Shown: positions 1 to 11,700 of the stretch, in pieces
Numbering within the stretch: position 1 is the stretch's first letter
How the letters are laid out: each line of letters starts with the position of its first letter
Assembly (NCBI GenBank): GCA_027483645.1
Contig: JAIXUD010000022.1
Location: 248,001-312,000 of the forward strand
DNA: 64,000 bases
Direction of reading: 5' to 3'
Origin: Sphingobacteriales bacterium
GTDB lineage: Bacteria; Bacteroidota; Bacteroidia; Chitinophagales; CAIOSU01
Position numbers and translations under genes: made by a program
Notes under the pieces: generated by a model
The model's database searches: none
Seen by the model: the letters and a program-made list of their open reading frames with translations, nothing else
What the model was told of the DNA's origin: nothing

Positions 1-527
1 ACTCTCTTACTGAAGCCTCCTTGCCCGATGCATTGACCACCCTAACGGAAATGCAAAACAAGCTGGATACAGTGATAAAAGATGTGCGCGATATTTCGCA
101 CAACCTGATGCCCAACGAGTTTGACTCGAAAGATTTTTCGGATATACTTAAAGAGCATATCAGCTATTTCAATGAAAACGGTGATGTGGAGATTCAGTAT
201 TTCTTTGATGGGAAAGTAAACATGTTGGCCAAAGAAATACAGATAAACTTGTACCGTATAATTGCTGAACTGATTAAGAACATCGAAATGCACGCAAAAG
301 CTACCCAAGCCACCATACAATTGATAGCACACGACCAAACCGTGGTGCTGCAGGTAGAAGATAATGGCATCGGTTTCGAACCACAATATAACATGAAGAG
401 TGGCCTTGGGCTTAAAAACATACGGTCGAGAGTGGTATTTATGAGCGGCAATATGAACATCGATTCAAGCAAGATAGGCTCTACGCTTACTATTGAGATC
501 CCAGTAGTATACCGCCCAAGCCATTAA
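1..527 (+). CDS. Sensor histidine kinase, C-terminal part (HisKA_3/HATPase_c type); 5' end lies outside the window
   Basis: The frame is open from base 3. 'DVRDISHNLMP' resembles the HisKA_3 H-box; 'VEDNGIGF' and 'SGLGLKNIRSRV' resemble the N and G boxes. It is followed by a response regulator. Confidence 0.9.
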   Translation, partial: SLTEASLPDALTTLTEMQNKLDTVIKDVRDISHNLMPNEFDSKDFSDILKEHISYFNENGDVEIQYFFDGKVNMLAKEIQINLYRIIAELIKNIEMHAKATQATIQLIAHDQTVVLQVEDNGIGFEPQYNMKSGLGLKNIRSRVVFMSGNMNIDSSKIGSTLTIEIPVVYRPSH

Positions 528-730
528 TTAGAAGATTGGTTAGATACAGATTCTGCATCGAGCCCACTCACCATTAATAGCTAAAATTTGGTATAAATAA
601 TAACAAAATATACCTAATATTAGGTAATTTTATGAATCAGTTAAATGTCATTTTTACACTTTCGTGAGAAGTAATTAAGCCATTCTGCCTGAATGGGGAT
701 AAGGTTAGCTATTCCAAGTACATCTGCTTT

Positions 731-1351
731 ATGAAAAATTACAAAATAATAATTGCTGATGACCATCCATTGCTGATTGACGGCATCCGTTCCATCATAA
801 GTTCGGAAAAGGGTTTCGACCTTTGCGCCGTAGCGAGCAACGGTAAGCAACTACTACAGATTATTCCCCTACATAACCCCGACTTGATAATATTGGATAT
901 TAACCTACCAGAGATTGATGGAATAGAAGCGGCAACCTTTATTAAGAATACGCATCCTGAAATCCTGATACTTTGCATCTCTACATACTATAGCAAAAGC
1001 CTGCTCGACAAGCTTAGGGCCATTCCTGTAGAGGGCTTTATACCCAAGCAAAGCGATAGCCGGGTAGTGCTGCAGACGATAAAACAAGTGATTGATGGAG
1101 GGCATATTTTTATAAAAAGCCCTAAAGACAACATCTACAAAAAAGAAGACCCGGTAGAAATAGCCCTCCTATCCACCCGCGAAAAGGAAATAGTAAGGCT
1201 TATTAAGAAAGGACTAAGTACCAAAGAAATTGCGGAAGGACTCTATCTAAGTGCCTATACGGTAGATACTCACCGCAAAAACATCTGCCAAAAATTGAAT
1301 ATAACCACTCCGGGGGCGCTACTTAGGTATATTAGCGAGAAGGATTTTTGA
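731..1351 (+). CDS. LuxR/NarL-family response regulator
   Basis: N-terminal receiver domain (IIIADDHPLLIDGI, DLIILDINLPEIDG) and C-terminal HTH LuxR (LSTREKEIVRLIKKGLSTKEIAEGLYLSAYTVDTHRKNI). Confidence 0.95.
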   Translation: MKNYKIIIADDHPLLIDGIRSIISSEKGFDLCAVASNGKQLLQIIPLHNPDLIILDINLPEIDGIEAATFIKNTHPEILILCISTYYSKSLLDKLRAIPVEGFIPKQSDSRVVLQTIKQVIDGGHIFIKSPKDNIYKKEDPVEIALLSTREKEIVRLIKKGLSTKEIAEGLYLSAYTVDTHRKNICQKLNITTPGALLRYISEKDF

Positions 1352-2382
1352 TTTATTAAAGTAGGTAGCATTATTACTGAATCGGTTCAAAAAGGATAAT
1401 CTCGTACCTATCTACAGGATAACACAACTAGAGTTGAGAGCTGTGCCTTGCTTTCTGCCTTAGCAGAAAAAAGCGCTGGGTAGTGAGGCTACAATAGCAT
1501 GTCTACTTCAATCACTGACGGCAGCCCTGCATAATTGGTCGCACTGCTGTCAAGGTAGTGGGCAGGCTGGGCTATGATGCGACAATATCAAAAAGCTCCA
1601 TCTCGATTTACATGAGACAGGGCTTATAAAACATCGTTTACCAATCAACCAATCAACCAATAACCCTCGCCCTAAGCGAAGCAAGCTAATCAACCAGTAA
1701 CCAAACGTGAAGCTTGAAGAAATTGATTCGAACTTATTAAAGATGGATGCGGAGTTGGTTAACTTAAAATGGCAGAACTCATAAATCCTACTCAAGCGCT
1801 ACTGACGAGATAGAAAAGAAATTCTTTAATCCTTGTATTGAAGTCTCAGTACTCTATATCTGGCGCATATATCTTTCGTAGTTGTGCCTTTTTATGGGGA
1901 AAGTATTTACATACACCGCGCATTGATAATCATTCCAACCAACTTTACTATTCCATCGCATGTAACCCAAAGTAAAAATCTCTAAATCGTCGTTTTGCAA
2001 ACATTTGGGGATAGAGTATATGAACACCTCGGGGTCGCACAGCATTGTAAGGTAGTGCACAGTATCTTACGCTATCATGCGTAAAGCGATGTAATTCTTG
2101 CACTTCTGAACCCCTTAAGGTAAGATAGCGCACAACTGCAGATAACTGATGAAGGCCGAAAATGCATGTAAAAGCGCATGTAACTATATGAGAACGTACA
2201 ATAGTAGTTGGTTCAACTTCTGTGGGTTTTGACAGAAGCCAGGCTAGGTTCAATGGCCAACTGCTCATTTTGTTGTTACAATGTGTTCGGTCTACATCAG
2301 TTTCTGTGTAGATGAAAACTACATAGGTTGATATAGAAGGGGGTTTGATTTTTTTCACTAAAAATCTCTTTGCTTGAGATAT

Positions 2383-2575
2383 TTATGGTGGGTACAGGGA
2401 CTCTTCGAAAGCCTCCTCTGTTTTGTAATCGGGGAACCACAGGCTAACCATGCGTTGCGCTACCGATGTGTTGAGTTTGCTGGCCAATAGAAACGGCCGC
2501 ATACCAATATCCACCAAGCGCGAGATGATGTCACACGCAGAGTTGTTATGGATGTGGACAGCATCAAATGATTTC
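2383..2575 (-). pseudogene. Remnant of a GspE/PulE/PilB-type secretion ATPase, frameshifted
   Basis: Reverse-strand reading gives 'HLMLST' then, after a 1-nt frame change, 'HNNSACDIISRLVDIGMRPFLLASKLNTSVAQRMVSLWFPDYKTEEAFEESLYPP*'. This matches the conserved GspE block GHLV.STLHTN-A--.ISRL.DMG..PFL.A..L..SVAQR. Confidence 0.75.
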
Positions 2576-2728
2576 TAATTTTTATTGAAAACAACTCAAA
2601 ACCCGATCTCCACACTTACTCCCCAAAACAACCCGTTTACACCTCCACCTTTATCGTATGCGAACTTTAGGAACTAGAATATATTAAGGAAACTACCTTT
2701 ATAACCGTCCCTATAAAAATGCTCGCTT

Positions 2729-5700
2729 ATGAAACCCCTACGCCTATTCCCCGCTCTAGTAGCATGTTTGCTGTTGTTTGCTTCATCAGCATTAAATGCA
2801 CAAGTTATAACGGTCGATGTTAACGCTATTCCGCCAGATGTAACTTTCTGCCAAGAGAATGTCATGTATGAATTGCAGGTGGAAAACCTCAGTATGGCAA
2901 ACCAAGAGTTTGGGATAGCCATAGATTTCGGCAATGCCGATGTGGCCAACAGCTTTGCTTTCACTATACCCAATGGTTTTATAGAAACCACAGTTGGTGC
3001 TGTTGTCACTATCCATACCCCCTTGGGCGTAGGGCTGCCGCCTACCGTTGGTACACCATTGCTCATTGAGTACTCGGTGGATGCTTATTGTGTTGATTTG
3101 GAAGATGGCCTAGTGCAGGCAATCAGCGTAACCAACTCGCCAGAAATCGGTGCGCCTGCACTGGTGGGCTCTTACGCCATCAACTCGGGCACATTGAATG
3201 CCCCTGCTACTATCACATCGCTCATGCCCAATTTCCCCAGCATTGATGCCACTACAACCGCTGTTAATAGTATAGATCTTGCCACCGGCGAACAGGGGCA
3301 TTTCAGCATTACCTATACCAACAATGGCAACATCGATTACACGGGCGACTTAGAGCTGGTGCTAAGCAGTGCTTTTGCTTGCGGTGCTGGCATCGTTTCC
3401 ATTGATGCTATCACCGTAACTATCGGTAGTGGCAGTCCGACTCCATTCGCTGGTTTTCCGGTAATATTTCCGGGTGTTACCGTATTGGAAGATGAGGATA
3501 TTATTGTAGATATTGCTGTTACCTTGGATGATTGCATACCTGGAGGGTTGGATTGCTTGGCAGAAGTTGTGCTCAACTGGGGTTGCAATGGAAACTTGTG
3601 CCAACAGTCATTTCAACAGACGTTGGAGGTTACCCAAACCACTGAGAGGCCATGGGTAGCGGTATCACGCATTTCGCCAGCACCAAGCCCTTCAGGTAAT
3701 TCTTTTGACTATGCTTGGGATAACTCTTGCATGAATACTTCCTTCGGCTGGGAATATGTAATCATTAACCGTGGCGATGCAGTAGCCAAAAACGTTGATA
3801 TTGATCTTACCAGCATGCTGGGCACTTATACCTACATTGATGCTAATAGCATTCAAATTACTATAAATGATGATAGGTTTAGCACTACTACCCTAACCGA
3901 CTTTCCTACCCCAAGCATCAGCACGCCGTTGCTTACTAGTGGCTCGGCACATTGCCTCAGCGCATTGTCGCACCCTATAGATAGCATGTATTTGGAAATA
4001 CCTGCCCTGCAACCCGGCGAAAACCTTGTAATATACTTTGAAACGTACCGGTGCTGCCCAAATGATTTGGCCTATGATCAAGGAGCCTACTTTAACCATT
4101 GGAAACTTGATGTGGATTATGACCATTGCGGTAGCACATTTAATGCAAGCGAGAGCTTACCTAATGGCAACTGGTATGCCGATAGCTATACAGGTGTACT
4201 TGGTACTGTAACCCAAACTTATGAAGCCTACAACTCCGATAACCGAGCGGGTTCTTATATAGCCTCGCATGTGTTTGATGGCAATGCCGATTTGGATTTG
4301 ATACAAACCTATCAGCCTGACATCTTAGAACTTACCGGTGGCCAAGGTGTTTGCGGCCCCGCAGAAATGTTCAAAATACGCAACCGTACCTTCACCGGCT
4401 TAAACGCCAACTCGGAATACGACACCCAGATATTCACCACCAACGGCACATCGGGTGGGGGAGCTACGGTAACGGGTGCCAACCCGGCCGGTAAGTTTAA
4501 ATTGGAATTCAGTTGGGACCCTGGTTTAATACTTGACAATACACCCACAGACCCTATTACCATTACTAACCAAGGTATAACCTGGCGCCCAGTACCCGGT
4601 ACCTTGATAGTGAGCACAGGTACAAATACCGCCGAAGTGTGGTTTGATATACAGTCAGGGTTTACAAATGACCAATCGGGCCTTCCGGTAACATGGACAA
4701 CTAGTTTTGCCTTCAGGAAATTCTTCTTGGAGTCGGACATCAACTTTTACCTAAAGGCCTGCTGCCCGCTGCCTGATAACGATAAAATAGTAAAAGCAGA
4801 AGCTACCGTAAACACACTTTTCAACCCTTCTACAGGCTCGGGTTGTGCAGTATGCCCTACCGATTTAAACTGCTGCCTCATTCCTCTTTCCCAAATAGTG
4901 TTTGAAGTAAACCTGCACTGCCCAGGCTGTGTAGCACCGGGCATTATTATGGATAAATATACTTTGGTGCGTACTACTTTAGGCTATGCTGATGCCGACA
5001 ACGACGGTATGCCCGAAAGTGCGCCACCTACCGGGGCGATTACGAGTGCATATGATCAATATGAACACGTAAACCTGAAAGGCTCAGTGGTGGGCGACGA
5101 ATTGCTTGGCGTAGCTGAAGGCTTATTTGTAGATGGCGACCCAAGTGTAACCTTTGCCTATGCCGATTGGCAAGCCTATTGGGCCACCCATACTTCCAAC
5201 CCTAATCCAGGAGTAGCACCAGTGGCCCACCAATTCTACTTTGAGCAGAAGATTACGAATGCCAGTTTGGTTGGGCTATCATGTACGGGAGCTACGCTGT
5301 ACTATATAAAAGGCTCAATAGAAACACCTTACACGCTTACCACCTTCCCTACTAGCCCAACCGCCGACAAGCTGCTGTTTCATGTTGACATGGATGCGGC
5401 ATTCCCCGGCATGACTATAGATGTACAGGCCGGCGATAAATTTAGGTTTGAAGCCACTTACAGCAGTTGTACTAACCCTGCGAACACGGTGATGCTATCG
5501 GTTGACAATTATATGTACTTGAGTGTAGGTACACTTAGCTCAGGCTCTCCTTTCCAAAGTGGCTACAATCAGGTGATTGACGCATATAGAGATTACTTCC
5601 CGCCGCTTACCGACCCGATACCGAATGAAGTATTTGATGCGGTAAACCCATTCAATAGCACGGGCAGGAACGCATTGTTCTATTGCGATGCCAAAGCTGG

Positions 5701-8700
5701 TGCACACCACGTGTACCGCATAGCAAGGGAATACAGAGAGCTGTGGTATAACAACCCTGGCTGTAATAAATTGTTGGAAATTGAAGTAGGTTACAAGATT
5801 ACCGACGATGGCAATGATAATGTTTTCCCTTATGAGTATAGGTATGTGCCCCGTATTGACACGCCCGATTTAGACCTAGGCCCTTGGTTGTCAGGGTCTC
5901 CTATCGGTCCGGTAAAATTCCATATCAACCTACCTCAAGGCTATATGGCCAACTTTTTGGAAACATATACCGAAGGCCTGTGCTTTGAAAACAACGTGCA
6001 GAACAGCATCATAATAGCCCGAGTAACCGATGCTACAAAAATGCTGCCGAACACGCTACTGGTACCTGGCCAAATAATTGGCGGAATGGGTGCCGTAGAT
6101 TTCAGTATTGATCCTGTCCAAGTGAATTATACCGCTCCGTATAGTGGGGCAGGTTTCTATTGCCCTACAGCCCCTTACCCATACCCTAACCAAAACCTAG
6201 GCAACAAGCTGGTACTGGGCGACGAAATGTTCAGGCAGGGCATCAAGTTCAGCATCACTCCCGTATGTAGCACGGCCTTATCGCCAGATGCCCATATTGC
6301 TACAGGTGATGCCTACGCCATAATACCTGATTATGATTCACCTTGCGATGGAACAAATGGCAATGATATAGCCGATAATGGTAACACCCACTACCTAAGT
6401 ATCCCTACCCCTAGTATTGTAGTGGTACCACAACCTACTACTAACTACGGTTTGGAGTATGTTGATTATACCTTTACTATGCAAGTAAGCAACGGCTTTA
6501 CTGCTAGCAACTTATACTTGTATTTTAACACTGCCGATGTTGCATTTACCAGTCACGGTATTACGGTGCTGTCAATTACTGAAGGCAGTACTACACACAC
6601 CTTAAGCTCAGTAGCGTCCAACCCTAATTTGGTTCATGTTCCACTAGGAACTTTAAATGGTGCTGTACGTACCTTTACGGTAAGGTTTGCATTAAGCAAC
6701 TGCAACGTTGCAGGCAATACCATAACCTTGCCATTTAACTATGCCTGGAGCTGCGACGGATATCCTGATATTATGGATGCCGGCATTACTTACCCGCCAG
6801 CAACTAATTTGTGCTCTGCACAAGTACCTATGGAGGTTGAGATTGCTTTCCCAAATGTTTCTTTAATAATCAGTCAACAGCGTGGCCCATCTCCTACCAC
6901 CTGCATTGATTACGAGTATAGGGCATGCATTAGAAGCACCAATTTGGGTGGTGTAGGCAATCTAATGGCTACATTAACACTGCCTGATGAGATTAACATT
7001 TCTATGGTAAAAGTGTCATTAGGCACTGACCTGCATACCGTTACGGCAGTAAGCAGTGTGAACATAACTGGTCCAAATACTGATTGGACTATTGACATCT
7101 CTGATTTGACTGCGTTTAGTGATGCTTTGCCATCTATTGTGGGCGAAAATGGCCTAAATAACAGCGAGGGTAACCTATGCTTGTTGGTTTACATTAACAT
7201 ACCATGCGCCAAAGCCTCGTATACTCCCGTACTACCTGTTGTAACCATTCAAATGACGGGTGACAGATATTGTGGCGAGCCGATTGATCTGATCACTAGC
7301 CCTACAGAAGAGGGCATACTTTATACCTACACCGGTGGTACCGTGGCTAACGGCTGTGGACCTTTCATTACCTTAACCAAAAACTGTTCAGGCAATCTCC
7401 TCTTTAGAGTAACGGGTGGCCCTACCAGCGCTGGAACTTACAGCACAGCATGGAGCCATCCTAACCCATACGGCTTAACCACCTTTAATGCCAATACAGA
7501 CTATAATGCTACCGTAACCGTTAGCTCACCAACGGTGTATACAGTTACCGTTACCGATGATGCCACGGGTTGTATGTCAAGCAAGAGCATTACCTTATAT
7601 CCCGTTGCCACAATCGATCCAATAACCGCAAGCCCTTCAACCACGGTTTGCCCCGGAACTCCAGTAGTGCTCACCACCAATTCCAACGTTGGCGTATATA
7701 CTTGGATTAAAAGACTTCCAGCTCCTAGCGTTACACTTTATACTAATACTACCAGTAATTCGATAACCGTTACACCTACGGTAACTACTACTTACCGAGC
7801 CTCGGCATTGTTTGCAGGCAGCGGCTGTACGGTTCTTTCCGATTATACGGTGGTGGTACATGCCGTGCCTACGCCAACCTTTGTATATGGCAATGGGCCA
7901 ATATTATGTAGTTATCAAAGTACCACATCAATAGCAGTAACCCAAGCAGCAAACATTACCAGCTACCAGTGGAGCAATGGTGCAGGCATCATATCCACCG
8001 ACCCAACTATTACAGTGGGTGTTGGCACCTATACTGTAACAGTAACTTACACAACGGGCTGCGCCGCCACGGCCACCACTACCATTACACAGGCCGCTGC
8101 GCTTAGCCTGAGCGCTACGGTAACCGATGCCAGTTGCCCAGGCGTGGAGGATGGCAGTATTGATTTAATGGTAGCTGGCGGCGTGCCCGCTTACTCTTAT
8201 AATTGGGGCAGTGAAGGTACTACGCAAGATATCAGTACGTTAGGTGCTGGTTCGTATACGGTAACCGTTACCGACAACATTGGTTGTATCGCAACGCAGA
8301 TTTATAACATCAGCGAGCCCGCTGAGTTCTTTGTGAGCCTAGATGCCACCGATGCCACTTGCCACAATGCTGATGATGGCAGTATTACTGCTACCGTTAC
8401 GGGTACTTCTGGGCCATTTACCTATCACTGGAGCACCAACCCAAGCGTGGCCGGCACCAATACCATTACGGGCTTGGCACCAGGGCTGTATAGTGTAACC
8501 GTAACAAAAGGGGTTTGTACGGTTATAGAGAGCATTAGCATTACAGAACCAGATGCCATTGTAATAACTGGTACGGTAACCAACGTATCGTGCTATGGAG
8601 AAGATAATGGAAGTATCGATATAACCGTAACTGGAGGAGGAGGCGCACCAGGTGCTTATACCTACTACTGGGATAATGGCGCATCAACCGAGGATATAAC

Positions 8701-11700
8701 CGGCCTTTTTGCGGGTACTTATGTAGTGGATGTAATTAACGACCCCGGCTGTACAGGCACCAATATCTTTACGGTAACCCAACCTGACGAATTACTGGTA
8801 AATACCGTAAGCTACAACACAACTGCGTGCGGCGTGGCTGACGGAGCACTTGAGGTGACTATTTCGGGAGGTACTGGACCTTATGACTTGGACTTCGATG
8901 GCGGAACCCTTCCCATTTTCGATCAAATCATGGCAGGCCCAGGCACCCTCAACATTATCGGCGTGGGCCATGGTACTACCAACTTGCTAATTACAGATGC
9001 CCATGGCTGCGAAGTTTCTACCGTGATTACTGTAAACAGCAACTTTACTTCGGAAATTGAGGTAACTACCACAGGTTGTATTACCCCAGGTGGCGATAAC
9101 CTCTTCGCCCAGAACCTAAGTGTAAACCTTGCCAACGGTGCCGGCGGTACCTATACCTACCTTTGGAGCAATGGCGCAACTACTGCTTATATAAACAATG
9201 CCACTTGCGGCAGCACTTATACGGTAACCGTGACGGATGTTTCGGGTGGTTGCACTACTACTGCCTCTTTGCCGCTACTATGCCTGCCGAGCACTATTTG
9301 CGAGGAATTTGACGTTGCACCTTTAATTACCCCAGCACAACAAACCCATGCCTTTAATACCTTTGGAAATGGCAACCCTGGGTTTCTTTCAAACTGGCGC
9401 GTTGCTAGCGGTACACCGCAAATTGCCAACTCGTTTACCATTGCGGGTGTAAGCCCTTTCTCAGGCAACCAGTATGCTCTATTGGGCTTATGTGGGGGCG
9501 GTAATAATGGCGAAGGCATTATGTTAAACATATCAGGTCTTCAGCCAGGTAGTTACCAAGCTACCATGCAAATACGCAACAAGACATTTACTGGTCCAGT
9601 ACGCCCCATTACAATTGAATTTGCACTGTTGGATAATGCCATACCATTTACTTACCAATTTTTAAACAATTGCACTGCAATACCTACTTTGCCTATGGCA
9701 GGCGCTACTTCCATTGCCACTTATGCAGGTTTCAATGCCCAAGATTGGGTGCCTTATACTGTTTACTTCAATGTGCCAGTAGGTGGTACTAATGATTTCC
9801 TATGGATACAGCCACGGTTCACAGGTAGTGTTGGTACCCAAGGTCAAGATGCAGCACTATTGATCGACCATCTGTGCATCAGCCCTGCTGCCACCGACCC
9901 GCTTACTGCAACGGCAGACTTAGTGGACCCTTCTTGTGTTGGCGACTGTGACGGCTCTATAACAGTATACCCAGCCGGCGGTGTCGGGTATGGATATGAA
10001 TATAGTTGGGTTATTGGCAATCGTGGCTACAACACACCCATGGTTCCGGGGCTATGCGCGGGTACCTACACAGTAACCTTGGTAGATGATAATAGCTGTG
10101 GCTATGTACAATCATATAGCTTGAACGACCCTCCGCAGCTTACTGTATCAGTAACTAAAACCGATGCAACTTGCACTAATAGCAACGGAACGGCTACCGC
10201 AACTGCGGCCGGGGGAACACCGGGTTATACTTATGCGTGGTCTCATGGCCCTACTACGGCAACCGTTACAGGCCTATCGGTAGGCACCTATATTGTAACC
10301 GCTTTCGATTCGCATGGGTGTAGCGCTACCGATACGGTGGATATTGACAGCATACCTATGACGGTAAACATAATAGCCACCAACGCCACATGTAATGGAA
10401 GCAACAATGGCACACTGACAGCGGTACCATCAGGCGGCATACCACTATATACCTATATATGGAGCAATGCGATGGTTACACAAACTATCACCGTACCAGC
10501 AGGTATATACAGCGTAACAGTAACCGATGCCACGGGTTGCATCGCTACCGATACCGATACCATCTATCAACCAGATAGTTTGGACTTTAATGAAGTAATT
10601 ACCGACGTGAGCTGCTATGGTGAGAACGATGGTTCAATCTATCTTTACACCAGTGGTGGTGCACCTGTCTATAGCTATGTATGGAGTACTGGTAGCAACA
10701 ATAGCTTTATTACTGGGCTTAGCGCAGGTAGCTATAGCGTTACCCTGTACGATTTCAATGGTTGTGGCAAAGGAGGCTACTTTACCGTAGGCGAACCCGA
10801 TGAGCTAGATATGTATATTAACCAAACGAATCCAACAGCTTGCGCAGTGGCAGATGGGCAAATTGAAATCACATTGATTGGGGGCGTTGGTCCGTACAGA
10901 TACAGATGGAGCCCAGGTGGCCCAATAGCACCTATACCACTTGCATTAGGAGTAAACAGCGCTACTATTACAGGCCTATCAGCCGGAAGTTATACACTTA
11001 CAGGCTATGATGCCAATGGTTGTGAAGTAGGGGGTTTATCAATATTAAGTACTAGTGCCGGCTTTAGCCTTACCATGTCATCAACTGGGGTGGGTTGCAG
11101 TACACCTATGCCAAATGGTACCGCTACCGCTTCTGTAGGTGGTGGCCCTGGCGGCCCTTATAGCTGGGTGTGGAGTAATGGTGGCACAACCAGCACCATT
11201 AGCGGGCTCAGCACGGGAACCTATAAGGTTACTGTTACTAATGCGGCTGGCTGCATAGCTACAGGAAGTGTTAACGTAACTCAAAATGTAGTTCTAGCAA
11301 GTGCTTCGGGCAACAGCTATAGCTGCCATTACGTTAGTGGTATGCCTCTAACTGGGACAGTATCCGCATCCGCAATGGGTGGGTTTGGGGCTTATACCTA
11401 TACTTGGCAGTACCCCACAGGCATATACCCTACCGGTTCAACCTTAAGCGGTTTGCCACCAGGCAGCTATACCGTAACCGTTACTGATATGAATGGTTGC
11501 ACTGGTATGGCCACCGCTACGGTTACCAACCCTGCACCACTGGTAGCAACGGTAAATACCAACCCTGCCACTTGCGGAAATAATAATGGCAGTGCATCGG
11601 TAAGCATTACAGGTGGCACTGCACCGTACTCCCCTATGTGGAGCACAGGCATGCCCGCCATAGCCATTGGCGGATTGGCCCCTGGGCCATACTCAGTAAC

